From NCBI RefSeq assembly GCF_000805675.1, contig NZ_JSEF01000015.1, positions 186,001-250,000 on the forward strand: a stretch of DNA of 64,000 nucleotides, given 5' to 3'. This DNA is from Corynebacterium minutissimum. Lineage in GTDB: Bacteria; Actinomycetota; Actinomycetes; Mycobacteriales; Mycobacteriaceae. Position numbers and translations under genes: made by a program. The notes below the pieces were generated by a model. The model searched no databases. It was not told the origin of the DNA and saw nothing but the letters and a program-made list of their open reading frames with translations. Shown one piece after another: positions 1 through 10,500 of the stretch. Every line of letters starts with the position of its first letter. The first letter of the stretch is position 1.

Positions 1-433
1 CGCGCATATGCCGGCCCAGGGTATCGAGGGGGTATTCGTAGAAGGTCTCCGCCAGCTCGGTGGTCGGTCCTTGGCCAGGCACGCCATAATCAGTGCCCTT
101 CACGTGCGGGGCAAGGCGCTCCTCCATATCCGCGAGGTCTGCCATGACGCTGGCGGGGTCATCGCCCATGACTGCCTGCACAAGCACAATGCGCGGCAAA
201 CCTTCCCGCACCGGCTCACGCAGGCCCAGCGAGAGGGTACCCGGCGTCGCCGTGATGGAGGAGGTAAACCAGAAGATTTCCCATGCCCCTGTTACACGCA
301 ACGGATAGCGCACGACGACGGGATTGTAGTTATTGTGTGGCTTAAAGGACTCGAGGGCGAGCGAAAAGCCAGCCACGAAAATCTCCTTGATGAGCCACAG
401 TGCGTAGACAACAGAGTTCATAGCGGTCTTCAT
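1..433 (-). CDS. mnhE: Na+/H+ antiporter subunit E (partial, 3' end outside window)
   Basis: Membrane subunit E of the multi-subunit Mnh/Mrp monovalent cation/proton antiporter. About 144 N-terminal residues are visible; the gene runs off the left edge. The start ATG at 433 follows the mnhD stop directly (TAA then ATG), so translation is probably coupled. The protein begins MKTAMNSVVYALWLIKEIF and contains the family-typical stretch around residues 36-75: N-P-V-V-V-R-Y, then a section with TATPGTLSLGL. Subunits F and G, which usually follow E, would lie outside the window. Family assignment rests on these motifs and on the A-C-D-E gene order. Confidence 0.9.
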   Translation of the reverse strand, partial: MKTAMNSVVYALWLIKEIFVAGFSLALESFKPHNNYNPVVVRYPLRVTGAWEIFWFTSSITATPGTLSLGLREPVREGLPRIVLVQAVMGDDPASVMADLADMEERLAPHVKGTDYGVPGQGPTTELAETFYEYPLDTLGRHMR

Positions 434-1975
434 TTAACGGCCCTCCTGGATGGAGTCGATATCGGGTAGGGCTACGGGGTCGTCGCCAAGCACGGCGTTG
501 GTATAAGCCTCCGTGTCGAGCAGGTCCGCAGAAGCCGCCATGGTGACGTCGATGACGAGGCCAGACAGGATGAACATGGTCAACGAACCCAAGATAAGGG
601 CGGCCGAGGGAGCCATGAGCTTTTTACGGATGACCAATTCATTCGGCACCTTTTCCTTGGGCAGGTCCTTACCCCAGAACACGCGGCGCCAGACGCGCAG
701 CATGGACAGGAAAGCGGCGAAGGACGCGATGATGATCACCGTGATCACGGTCCAGGCCCATCCCCCACCAGTGCGTGCCACCTCGGCCACAATAAGGACC
801 TTGCCCCACATGCCGGAAAAGGGCGGGAAACCCACGACAGAGAAGGCACCGGCAGCGAAGATCCACGCGATGATGGGGTCACGCCGCGCCAAGCCGGAGA
901 GCTTGTTGAGGCGGCCCGTGCCGTAGGTCTCCTCAATGGCACCTGCAGCCAGAATGAGCGAGCCGACTGTCAGCATGTGGTGAATCGTGTACAAGATACC
1001 GGCCGCCAATGCGCGCTGGGCATCGTGCGTGGTGAAAGCCATCATGACGAGAATGAACGGCATACCGTTGAGCATCTGATAACCCAGCACACGGCGGATG
1101 GAGTTTTCGGCCAAGCCACCGAAGGCGCCGACAATCATGGAAATGATCATCACGACGATGATGAGCGTGCCCCAGCGCTCGTCCATATCGAAAAGCTGGA
1201 CCCACAAGCGGTACAGCATGTAGACCGCGACCTTGGTGTGTAGGCCGGAGAACAAGCCCATCACCGCGGCGGAGGTTCCCGGATAGGTTCGCGGCAACCA
1301 GTTCTGTACGGGAAAGACACCGGCTTTGGCTGCCACCGCGATAACGATAATGCCGGCGGCGACCGTCACTGGGCCATTGCCCGCCGCAGCGCCCTTTAGA
1401 GCGCCAAGGTTCACCACGCCGGTGACGGAGTAGATATAGCCCACACCGACAACCAGCAACGTGGAGGCAAATAGGTTCACCAACACGAAAGCACGGCCGG
1501 CGGCCAGACGTGACCACGTACCCGACATGGTGATGAGGCCATAGGACGGCAACAGCATGACCTCGATGAACACGAAGAAGTTGAAGAGGTCTGCGGTGAG
1601 TAGGGCACCGCACACGCCGGTAATGAGAATGAGCGTGAGCGATGGGTAGTAGCGCGACTTGGTCTCACCACCGACGATGGCGAACCAGTTAGCACCGAAG
1701 GCAACGATCATCGTCGTCACAATCATCAACGCCGAAAACGTATCCGCTGCGAAGGCAATACCCGCGTTGCCGAGGTAATTACCCACATTGTGGGCAACGA
1801 CGCCATTGTTCATGGTGTAGAGCAGCAAAGCGAAGGCCGCGAAGATGCCAATGCCCGGCACAATCAACATGATCGCATCACGCACGCGGCGCCACGGCGC
1901 CAACAGCGCCAAGGCCGCTGATACGAGCGGAACGGCTGCAAAAAGCGGGAGGAGAGCACTTACGGTGTCAGACAT
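434..1975 (-). CDS. mnhD: Na+/H+ antiporter subunit D
   Basis: 513-residue polytopic membrane protein of the NuoL/M/N-like proton-translocating family, one of the two large subunits of the Mnh/Mrp antiporter. Residues expected for ion conduction are visible: the transmembrane glutamate in FFVFIEVMLLPSYG (E138) and lysines K217 (AAKAGVFPVQNWLP) and K248 (GLHTKVAVYML). About 13-14 hydrophobic segments span the chain. Its start follows the mnhC stop with no gap and its stop touches the mnhE start, so it lies inside a tight operon. Length is normal for the family. Confidence 0.95.
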   Translation of the reverse strand: MSDTVSALLPLFAAVPLVSAALALLAPWRRVRDAIMLIVPGIGIFAAFALLLYTMNNGVVAHNVGNYLGNAGIAFAADTFSALMIVTTMIVAFGANWFAIVGGETKSRYYPSLTLILITGVCGALLTADLFNFFVFIEVMLLPSYGLITMSGTWSRLAAGRAFVLVNLFASTLLVVGVGYIYSVTGVVNLGALKGAAAGNGPVTVAAGIIVIAVAAKAGVFPVQNWLPRTYPGTSAAVMGLFSGLHTKVAVYMLYRLWVQLFDMDERWGTLIIVVMIISMIVGAFGGLAENSIRRVLGYQMLNGMPFILVMMAFTTHDAQRALAAGILYTIHHMLTVGSLILAAGAIEETYGTGRLNKLSGLARRDPIIAWIFAAGAFSVVGFPPFSGMWGKVLIVAEVARTGGGWAWTVITVIIIASFAAFLSMLRVWRRVFWGKDLPKEKVPNELVIRKKLMAPSAALILGSLTMFILSGLVIDVTMAASADLLDTEAYTNAVLGDDPVALPDIDSIQEGR

Positions 1976-2413
1976 TTACTTCTCCCCTTCCTGGTCGAGT
2001 TCCTTCAAACGGTCCATCTTGTTCGCCGAACGTTCCAGGATCGCACGGTTTTGTGTGTCACGGCCCAGCGTGGAGAAGGCATGGTCAATGGTGTTGTCAT
2101 CCACAGGCTCAGCAACATCCGTGTCATCGTTAGCGCCCATGGCAGCCAACGTCAACAGGATCGTCGAGGTCGCCATGGAAATAACCACAGCGGTCAGGAC
2201 GAACGCCTGCGGGAGCGGATCTCCCATCTGCTCCATCGGAACCTGCGATGGGAAGGACTCACCGCGGTAGGAGTACACACCAGTAGCCAACAGGGTCAGG
2301 TTCGCACCGTGGCCAAAGGCCATCATGCCCAGCACGATGTGCACGAGACTGCGCTGTTGGATGAGGTAGACGGCGCTGCCGATGAGCAGCGCGATAGTCA
2401 AGGCGAGAATCAT
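1976..2413 (-). CDS. mnhC: Na+/H+ antiporter subunit C
   Basis: 145-residue NuoK-like membrane subunit of the Mnh/Mrp antiporter. Three hydrophobic segments are visible: near residues 2-18, 25-45 (containing GMMAFGHGANLTLLATG) and 70-93. A charged cytoplasmic tail ends in DRLKELDQEGEK. The ATG overlaps the mnhA stop by four bases (ATGA), a sign of translational coupling. The tail after residue 95 is longer than in the minimal family members. Confidence 0.93.
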   Translation of the reverse strand: MILALTIALLIGSAVYLIQQRSLVHIVLGMMAFGHGANLTLLATGVYSYRGESFPSQVPMEQMGDPLPQAFVLTAVVISMATSTILLTLAAMGANDDTDVAEPVDDNTIDHAFSTLGRDTQNRAILERSANKMDRLKELDQEGEK

Positions 2414-5391
2414 GAGTTCTTCTCCTCTCCAGCCGGGGTGAAGTGAGGCGAGGACACGCGCTGGCGTGCCTGGGCGTCATTCAGCAGGGCCTCCGGATTG
2501 GAGGATGGATTGATGGATTCGGGGTAAGGATCGTCGACGTCGTCAAGCACTACGCGTGGCGTGTTCGGCAACGCCGAATCGTCATCATGGACCCACGGCA
2601 GGAAGTCGCGTTCCGTACCCGGGCGCAGGTAGCCGCCCAGGGCGTTAATCGCCATGGTGAGCATGCCCAGAACGGCGAGATAAATACCCAGGTCGAAGAT
2701 GAGGGACGTCGTCCAGTGCTGCCCCAGCGCGTGACCGTGGATAGCGGTAAGGAATCCGCCATCATTGTGCGAGGTCGGAATGTAGCCGATGAAACCCGCA
2801 GTCAACGCGACGATGATGCCGATGCCGGTGAGGTGAATCGGCGTCATACGGCCAAAGACAATCTCATCCGTACCGCGCGAGAGATACGTCAAACCGATAG
2901 CTGCGCCCATAATGAGGGCGGCCGGGAAGCCACCACCGGTGGCCTGGTGGCCACGGTAGAAGACGATGACGGACAGCACCACCAGAATCGGAATAGTCAA
3001 AGCAATGCCCTTGCGCAGTGGAACCGAGTTGAGCTGTGACTGACCAAACGGTGCCGGGCGCGTACCCGAGGTGAACGGGAAGCGCGGCAGCGTCGAGGTC
3101 ACCGCAGCAATAACCACGGCGGCCATACCCAACACGGAGAGCTCGCCCAGGGTATCGAGCGCACGGAACTCCACGATGATGGTGGCCACAACGTTGTCGC
3201 CGCCAGTGATGTCCGGCGCGCTGTTGAGATACCACATAGCCAGGTCCGAACGTTCGTGGCGGCCCATGAGCGCCCATACGCCGAGGAACGCAGCGGCACC
3301 TGCCAAGACTGCGATGATGATGGCACCAGTCTGGCGGCCCTTGTGGGACACCGGGTGGAATTTCTCTGGCAGGTAGCGCAGCACCATCATCATGACGATG
3401 ACGGACAGTGCCTCCACCGTGAACTGGGTCAGTGCCACGTCCGGGGCACCCAGCAGGAACATTTGCAGGGTCACACCGGTACCGGCCGTACCGATCATGA
3501 CCGCACCTGTGAGGCGGTTCTTCGTACGCACCAGCCCAATCATGGAGAGCGCAATGATGCCGAGCGGCAAGAGATCCCACGGGTTATCCAGGCCTTCGAC
3601 GCGCGAGTTAAGTGCGACGCCATCCACGCCGTCGGACAGCAGCGTCGCACCAGCCAGAAGAATAATGAGGAAGATAATCGGCAGGATGAACAGCGACGGG
3701 TTGTGGGTATCAGACATACGGCCTACGAAGCGGCCGAACTTGGCGCATACGTCCTGAATCCATTTCAGGACTTCATTACCGGTACGCGGCAAGAGCTCTC
3801 GCTCCTCCATCGCCGACCACAGCGGCTTGCGGTACAGCACGCCTACCACGCCAGCGATGAGCACAAGCGCCGAGATAGCGAACGGAACGTTGAAGCCGTG
3901 CCACAGGGCCAAGTGCGAGTGGCCTTCCATGCCGATAGCAGCGACAACCTTATCGAGCGGGCCATCAAGCATGCCCATGAAGAAGACGATCGGCACGGAC
4001 ATAACTCCCGGCAGTGCTGCCGGCAGCCACAGGCGCACTGGAGCCTCGTGGGTCTTCGACATATCGCGCGGGCCGTCGAAGAAGGCGCCAAAGACAATCT
4101 TGGCCGAGTAGGTGAAGGTAAAGAAGGCACCAATGCCTGCAACGATGAGCAGAACAATCTGGCCTGCCGAGCCAATCGGCGCCTCCTCGAATGCGGTGAG
4201 CATTCCCTCCTTGGATACGAAGCCAAAGAGCGGCGGTACTGCGGCCATCGACGCCGCACCGATGAGCATGGAGCCGAACGTCCACGGCATCTTGTTCCAC
4301 AGCACGCCAAGGCGGCGGATATCGCGGGAACCAGCCTCATGGTCAATGACGCCGATAAGCATAAAGATGGAGGACTTGAACAGTGCGTGCGCCAGAGTGT
4401 GGACCAGCGCTGCGGCGATGGCGAACGGGGTTCCAACACCGATGGTGGCCACGATCCACCCCAAGTGGGAGACGGTGGAGTACGCAGTAAGTTTCTTCAG
4501 GTCCGTCTTCTGTACCGCGAAGACGGCCGACATGACGGCCGTTCCCATACCGGCCACGATGAGCAACCAATTCCATGCCGCAACGTCGTGGAAGATGGTG
4601 GAGAAGCGAATCAGCAGGTACACGCCGGCCTTGACGACGGCCGCCGCGTGCAGGAAGGCCGACACCGGCGTGGCCGCCGCCATGGCCTCAGGAAGCCAGA
4701 AGTGGAATGGGAACTGTGCCGACTTGGTAAAGGCTGACAGAGCGATGAGGATAGCCACACCGGTGGTCAGGCCCGGGCGCTGTGCCCACACCTCAGAAGC
4801 CAAGATTCCCTCAAGGTTCGTCGTGCCTGCTGCCGTGGCGGCAATCGCTACACCAGTCAGCAGCGTCAAACCCCCGACGAAGGTGAGAATCAGCGTGCGC
4901 TGCGATCCTGCCTCGCCGGACTTGCCGCTGCGCGCAATGAGCATGAACGACGCCAACGACACTAGCTCCCAGGCGAGGAAGAGCACCACGACGTCATTCG
5001 CCAACACCAGCAACAGGATGGACAGCGTAAACGCTGTCATCAGCACGTAGAAGCTGACGTTTCCCTTGCCTTTAGGCAGATACGCTGCGGAGTAACAAAA
5101 CACCACCGCACCGATGACGAGTGCCAGCATGGCGAAGAAAATGCCCAGCGCATCGCCCCTAAAGGCGAGGTTCACGTCAACGCCAGGCGCGATGACATCG
5201 CGGACCCACGTCACGGAGTAGGACAGTTCTTCACCGCGGGCAAGTGTAGGAAATTCTCGCGCTAACAATGCCGCGGCGATAATAAAAATGCCGGCTAGCG
5301 GGTAGCCGGCTGCGCGATCAGCAACTTTGACAGCTACTGGTGCAAGCGCCACTGCGACAGCTGCGAGGAGGACGACATACAAGAGTGTCAC
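2410..5391 (-). CDS. mnhA: Na+/H+ antiporter subunit A (MnhA/MnhB fusion)
   Basis: 993-residue first gene of the antiporter operon. The N-terminal ~500 residues are NuoL-like, with FLAWELVSLASFMLIAR (conserved transmembrane Glu) and SAFTKSAQFPFHFWLPEAM (conserved Lys). The middle (~610-710) has the subunit-A hydrophobic extension with GAPDVALTQFTVEALSV. The last ~200 residues carry MnhB-type sequence (GHQATGGGFPAALIMGAA), so the A and B subunits are fused and no separate mnhB is present. GTG start at 5391. The complex exchanges Na+ (or K+) for H+ and serves pH and salt homeostasis. Confidence 0.94.
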   Translation of the reverse strand: MTLLYVVLLAAVAVALAPVAVKVADRAAGYPLAGIFIIAAALLAREFPTLARGEELSYSVTWVRDVIAPGVDVNLAFRGDALGIFFAMLALVIGAVVFCYSAAYLPKGKGNVSFYVLMTAFTLSILLLVLANDVVVLFLAWELVSLASFMLIARSGKSGEAGSQRTLILTFVGGLTLLTGVAIAATAAGTTNLEGILASEVWAQRPGLTTGVAILIALSAFTKSAQFPFHFWLPEAMAAATPVSAFLHAAAVVKAGVYLLIRFSTIFHDVAAWNWLLIVAGMGTAVMSAVFAVQKTDLKKLTAYSTVSHLGWIVATIGVGTPFAIAAALVHTLAHALFKSSIFMLIGVIDHEAGSRDIRRLGVLWNKMPWTFGSMLIGAASMAAVPPLFGFVSKEGMLTAFEEAPIGSAGQIVLLIVAGIGAFFTFTYSAKIVFGAFFDGPRDMSKTHEAPVRLWLPAALPGVMSVPIVFFMGMLDGPLDKVVAAIGMEGHSHLALWHGFNVPFAISALVLIAGVVGVLYRKPLWSAMEERELLPRTGNEVLKWIQDVCAKFGRFVGRMSDTHNPSLFILPIIFLIILLAGATLLSDGVDGVALNSRVEGLDNPWDLLPLGIIALSMIGLVRTKNRLTGAVMIGTAGTGVTLQMFLLGAPDVALTQFTVEALSVIVMMMVLRYLPEKFHPVSHKGRQTGAIIIAVLAGAAAFLGVWALMGRHERSDLAMWYLNSAPDITGGDNVVATIIVEFRALDTLGELSVLGMAAVVIAAVTSTLPRFPFTSGTRPAPFGQSQLNSVPLRKGIALTIPILVVLSVIVFYRGHQATGGGFPAALIMGAAIGLTYLSRGTDEIVFGRMTPIHLTGIGIIVALTAGFIGYIPTSHNDGGFLTAIHGHALGQHWTTSLIFDLGIYLAVLGMLTMAINALGGYLRPGTERDFLPWVHDDDSALPNTPRVVLDDVDDPYPESINPSSNPEALLNDAQARQRVSSPHFTPAGEEKNS

Positions 5392-5420
5392 GAAAGAGTA
5401 GCCTCACGAACCGTTGAAGG

Positions 5421-5436
5421 GGCTGAAAAATCAGCC
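5421..5436. promoter_or_regulatory. Small hairpin upstream of mnhA
   Basis: GGCTGA-aaaa-TCAGCC, a perfect 6-bp stem with a 4-base loop, 30 bases upstream of the mnhA start. It could be a 5' leader hairpin or a protein site. There is no T-run, so it is not a clear terminator. Confidence 0.35.
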
Positions 5437-5505
5437 TCATAAAGACAGGACCGTCTCAGACTATCATTGTGACCTCCCACAAAGCACATTATTTGCGCTT
5501 TAAAA

Positions 5506-5541
5506 AGACCGTAGCGCCTTCCCACTGAGGCGCTACGGTCT
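5506..5541 (-). terminator. Rho-independent terminator after ftsY
   Basis: Perfect 14-bp inverted repeat (AGACCGTAGCGCCT at 5506-5519 and its complement at 5528-5541) with an 8-base loop. Read on the minus strand it is followed by TTTTTA. It lies 51 bases past the ftsY stop and closes the yceD-to-ftsY transcription unit. Confidence 0.9.
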
Positions 5542-5592
5542 CAGAAGAGATATAGGAATAGATCAGGCAGAATTCCGCCTGAAGAAATTCCT

Positions 5593-7443
5593 CTATTTTT
5601 CTCCCAACAGGGCATCAACGAAGCCCTCGATTTCGAACGGGGCGAGGTCATCTGCGCCCTCGCCGAGGCCCACGAGCTTCACCGGCACGCCCAGTTCCTC
5701 CTGAACCTGGAAGACAATGCCGCCCTTGGCTGTACCGTCCAACTTGGTGAGCACAACGCCGGTGATGTCCACGACGTCACGGAAGATCCGCGCCTGGGTC
5801 AGACCATTCTGCCCCACGGTGGCATCCAGCACCAGCAGGACCTCATCCACCTCGGTCTTCTTTTCCACGACGCGCTTGACCTTGCCCAGCTGGTCCATAA
5901 GATCCACGGAGGTGTGCAGGCGGCCAGCGGTGTCGACGAGAACAACGTCGACGCCCTGGTCCACACCGGCTGCAACAGCATCGAAGGCCACGGAGGCGGG
6001 GTCTGCGCCTTCCTTGCCGCGAACAGTGGTGGCGCCGACTCGGCGACCCCAGGTCTCCAACTGGTCTGCGGCCGCTGCGCGGAAGGTATCGGCAGCTCCG
6101 AGCAGCACGTTGTGTCCCATGGAGACGAGCACGCGGGCGAGCTTACCGGTCGTGGTGGTCTTGCCTGTGCCGTTGACACCTACCACCATGATGACGGCCG
6201 GCTTGCCCTCGTTCGGCATTGCCTTGATGGAGCGGTCCATTTCTGGGTGGCCCACCTCAATGAGCGCTTCGCGCAGCATGGCGCGTGCTTCTTCTTCGGA
6301 GCTCACGCCGCGTTCCGCAATCTTGTCACGCAGAGAATCGGTGACCTGCATGGTGGCCTTGGTGCCGAGGTCCGCCATGATGAGGGTGTCCTCGATGTCC
6401 TCCCATGCGTCATCATCAAGGTCACCGGCAGACAGGATGCCCATGAGGCCCTGGCCAATGGCGTTCTGGGAACGCGACAGGCGCCCACGGAGCTTGCCCA
6501 AACGGCCCGCTGCCGGCGCGATGTCCTCCTGGGGCTGCGCTGGAGCCTCAACGACCTCTGCGTCTTCGGAAACCTCGAGCTCCTCCGGCTCGGTTTCGAG
6601 CGCCGCGCTTGCCGACGCCGCCTGCTCCCCCGCCGCCGCAGCAGCTTCCTCTGCCTCTGCTTCTGCAGCTGTGTCAGCCTCTGCTTCAGGTTCCTCGATT
6701 GGCTGCTCTTCTTCCTGCGTGTCAGCGATGGGCTCATCGGCCTCCGTCTGAACCGGAGCTTCCTTCTCAGTGAGGGAATCCTGAGCCTCGTCTTCGCGCT
6801 CCTCCCCCTTAGCGGTTGCAGCACCTGTCACGGCCGCACCAGCGGCCGCTGCGGTCGCGGCACCAGCAGCGACAGCACCGCCAGTGGACTCAGCTTCCTT
6901 AGCCTTCTCGGGCGTGTCTTCTACCTTCTTGGTCGGCTCTGCCGGCGCGGCTGGCTTTTCTTCAGCCTTGGCTGGCTCTGCCGGCGCGGCAGGCTTAGCC
7001 GGCTCTGCTTCTCGGGTCTGCGCGGTGCCGCTGAGTTGCTCATTGGCCAGTTGCGTGGCGTCACGCTGCTCGGGCTGGGCTTCAGGCTGACGTTCCGGCT
7101 CGGCCTCAGCTCGCTGTACAGGTTCTGCGGCCGCGGGTTTGGGGCTCGCTGCCTGCGGCTCTGCGGGCTTGTGGGACTCAGCGGGCTTCTGCGGCTCGTT
7201 AGCCTTCGGCGCGCTAGCTGGCTGCTTGGTAGCATCACCGCCAGCGGGGGCAAAGTTAAAGCCGGACTTGGCTTGGTAATTACCCGATTTTTGCTGCTGG
7301 GTGAGCTCCTTGGGCTTCTCTACGGGCTTTTCAAAAGAGACCTTCTTTGACTCGCCGCGCTTCTTACCCAGCACGACCAGCCCGATCACCAGCAGGATCA
7401 GAACGATGACTGCTATCGCAATCCACAGATACGTAGTATTCAT
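5593..7443 (-). CDS. ftsY: Signal recognition particle receptor FtsY
   Basis: SRP receptor GTPase that docks ribosome-SRP complexes at the membrane. The chosen ATG (7443) has GGAGG five bases upstream; a longer reading frame to 7482 is less likely. This gives 616 residues. Residues 2-25 form a transmembrane anchor, followed by KKRGESKK. Residues ~35-310 are a low-complexity Ala/Glu/Pro-rich linker. The NG domain fills the C-terminal ~300 residues: P-loop GVNGTGKTTTTGK, DTFRAAAADQL, DTAGRLHT, TKLDGTAKGG. An N-terminal anchor is common in actinobacterial FtsY, and the linker is unusually long. It is the last gene before a strong terminator and lies 99 bases after smc. Confidence 0.95.
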   Translation of the reverse strand: MNTTYLWIAIAVIVLILLVIGLVVLGKKRGESKKVSFEKPVEKPKELTQQQKSGNYQAKSGFNFAPAGGDATKQPASAPKANEPQKPAESHKPAEPQAASPKPAAAEPVQRAEAEPERQPEAQPEQRDATQLANEQLSGTAQTREAEPAKPAAPAEPAKAEEKPAAPAEPTKKVEDTPEKAKEAESTGGAVAAGAATAAAAGAAVTGAATAKGEEREDEAQDSLTEKEAPVQTEADEPIADTQEEEQPIEEPEAEADTAAEAEAEEAAAAAGEQAASASAALETEPEELEVSEDAEVVEAPAQPQEDIAPAAGRLGKLRGRLSRSQNAIGQGLMGILSAGDLDDDAWEDIEDTLIMADLGTKATMQVTDSLRDKIAERGVSSEEEARAMLREALIEVGHPEMDRSIKAMPNEGKPAVIMVVGVNGTGKTTTTGKLARVLVSMGHNVLLGAADTFRAAAADQLETWGRRVGATTVRGKEGADPASVAFDAVAAGVDQGVDVVLVDTAGRLHTSVDLMDQLGKVKRVVEKKTEVDEVLLVLDATVGQNGLTQARIFRDVVDITGVVLTKLDGTAKGGIVFQVQEELGVPVKLVGLGEGADDLAPFEIEGFVDALLGEK

Positions 7444-7542
7444 GCCCTCCATAGTGCCAGGGTTGCGCACCGCGGGCACCACGAGCCAAAGAAAAGCCAG
7501 TGAAATAGGCAGGGAAGCACTGCTCGCCTTCCTCGCCCGCGA

Positions 7543-10500
7543 TTACTGCGGGCGCGGAGCATCGACGCCCAGGCGCGTGGCGTCTTCTGCAGCTTGTGCG
7601 GAGCCGGGGGCGTCGCCAGCGCGGCTCATCCTCTGCGAGATGACACGCGTAACACCATCGCCGCGCATGGTGACACCGTAGAGGACATTGGCCACATCCA
7701 TCGTTGGCTTCTGGTGCGTAATGACGATGAGCTGCGAATCCTTACGCAATTCTTCGAAGAGGGCGATGAGGCGGCGCAGGTTGACGTCGTCAAGCGCGGC
7801 CTCCACCTCATCCATGACATAGAACGGTGAGGGACGCGCGCGGAAAATGGCCACGAGCATCGCCAACGCGGTCAGGGACTTCTCACCACCCGAAAGCAAG
7901 GTGAGACGCTTGACCTTCTTGCCCGGTGGGCGCGCCTCGACTTCGATGCCGGTCGCCAACATGTCATTAGGCTCGGTAAGGATGAGTCGGCCCTCACCGC
8001 CTGGGAAGAGCGTCTGGAAGACTTTCGGAAATTCGGCTTCCACGTCGTGCCACGCGTCCGTGAACAGTTGCAGAATCTGCGCGTCGACATCTTCAATGAC
8101 ACCCGTTAAGTCCTTGCGGGCTTGGATGACGTCATCGAGCTGCGTCGACAGGAAGGTATAGCGTTCCTCCAAAGCCTTGTACTCTTCCAAGGCGAGGGGG
8201 TTGACCTTGCCCAAGGAATTAAGGTCCTTCTCTGCCTGCTTGAGACGTGCAGTCTCCGCCGCACGGTCGAAGTCCTCGCCCGGAGTGTAATCCTTGAGCA
8301 AATCCGGAATCGCGATACCGAGCTGTTCGACGATCTTGGCCTCGGCTTCATCTACTCGGACCTGCGCCTGGCTGCGTGCGATTTCTGAGCTGTGGGCAGA
8401 ATCAGTAAGCCTATCCAACTGTTGGCGGGTAGCGGATACTGCCTGCTTTGCGGTCTGGGCACGGCCCTGCAACACTCCCCGCTGGGTCACGAGTTCATCG
8501 CGCTCCTCAGCAGCACGTTCCAGGGCATGGGCTGCACGCGCGGCTACGTCTTGGGCATGTTTATCCACGGCCCCAGCCAACTGCGCCTGCGCTTGACGCC
8601 GAGCCATCGCTTGGTCATGGCGGGCCTTGGCTTGGCGTTCGTGTTGAGCTTGGCGGCGCAAGGCGTCTCCCCTACCCGCGGCTTGAGCTGCCTTATCCTC
8701 GGCACTACGGGCAGCAAGCTGAGCTTCGACCTCCATGGCCTTGACTTGTTCTAAAGCTGTGGACGCCTCATCGCGTTCAATAGAGGACGGTTCATCGGAC
8801 TGCTCATCCGTATCAACGCGGGACAAGCGGTCGCGAGCTTCATCCAATTCTTCGCGCAGGCGCACGAGCTGGACCTCAATATCGGTGGCACGAGCTGCCG
8901 ACTTCTCATGCTCTGCCTTGTTGGCCTCATATTGTTTGAGCAAGCGTTGATGGTCACGCTTCCAGGCCTCTACCTCCTGGTCGTGCTCACGCAGGGCTGC
9001 TTTAGCGCTAGCGGCGGCAACGCGTGCATCGTCAGCAGCAATCTTCGCGCCTTCGAGAGTTCCGGAAAGCTCCTCCAATTCCTGGGAGGCTTTGTCCAAC
9101 TGCTTTTCAGCTTCCGCGATATGGGCGCTGACCTCCACGGTAGAGGTGCTGCCGGTGCCGGCCTCGACCCAGCCTTCGCCGACGAGCAGGCCCTTCGGGG
9201 TCACCGCACGCAGGCGCGGGTCATCGGCAACAACTGCACGTGCGGCAGAGAAATCCTTGACTAGGACGACATCGGACAGCAACCGCGTCAGCGCCGCTGA
9301 CACCTCGGGGACCACCACCATGTGGTCCAACAGCCATTCCGCTCCGCTGGGCAGGTCTGCGTCGAGACGCCAGCCAGTAGCCGAGCTCGAAGCTCCAGAG
9401 CCCAGGTCGGCCGCGGAGACGTCGACCAGCGGCGTACGGCTAGCTTCCGCCAAGTTAGCGACGATCTCCTCGCTCACAGCACCTGCTTGCGCCTCAGCGA
9501 AAGACCCGAGCGCAGCGGCGACGGCAGTCTCATAACGCGTGGAGATGAAATCTGCCAGAGGTGCGAAGCCCTCGCCCAAGTCGAGCGCCTCCGGTGCAGT
9601 CTGGCCCAAGGTGTCGATGCGCGCGCGGAGGGAGTACACGGCGCGCTCACGTTCGCGTTGGGCATCGCGCAGTTGTTCCAAGCGCTTGTCAGCGGCAGCA
9701 GATTCACTGGCCGCACGCACGTGTGCCTCTTCGAGTGGCTCGCGCTCAGAGGCAAGCGTGCTCAACTTGTCAGCCACCTCATCTACTTCCGTCTGCGCGT
9801 CCCTCGTGCGAGCCTTGGTGCTCGACAGGGTCTCTTCTTGGCGGCCTAGCTCCGACTCGGCAGCGGCGACTTGGCCCGCTAGGTTTTCCTCGGCAGCGAT
9901 GAGGCGAACTACGCCTTCGCGCCTATCAGCAATGGCACGCAACTGTGCCATGTGCTCTTTATCCGCAGCCTCGAAGGCCTCACGGCGTTCCGCTACTTCC
10001 TCACGAATCGATTCAAGCCGCTCCGCAGCCTCCTCGGCGGCGGCGAGGAGTTCGGCATGGGAGTCGTCGGCAAGCTGGGCCTTCGCGTCCAAGTCGTCCG
10101 GATCCTGACCGGCATAGGCTACCTGTGCGCCCACGTTGCTGGCGCGCTCAGCTGCGATGCGTTGCGTAGCGGAAATGCGCTCCGAGAGAGTCGACAAATC
10201 AAACCACAGTTTTTGAGCTGCCTCCGCACGCGGTGACACTTCCCCCAGCTCTGCCTCAATCTCCAACTGATTCGCGGTGGCTTCCTCAAGCTGCGCCGTA
10301 ACTTCCTCGACCTGCTCAGCAAGCACCTCGGCGCGGCGCTCAGCATCCTCGAAGGTCGCACGGACACGGACGACGCGGTCGCCGGCCAAGCGCAAGCGGG
10401 CGTCACGAAGATCCGCTTGCACCGAGGCGGCGCGTTTCGCAGCTTCGGCTTGGCGTGCCAAAGGTTTGAGTTGCTTGCCCAATTCATCAGTCAGGTCCTG

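Noticed and set aside
3256..4737. Long plus-strand open frame of 493 codons opposite mnhA
   Set aside because: It is a shadow of the antiporter gene with His/Arg/Gln-rich composition and no ribosome site or homology features.
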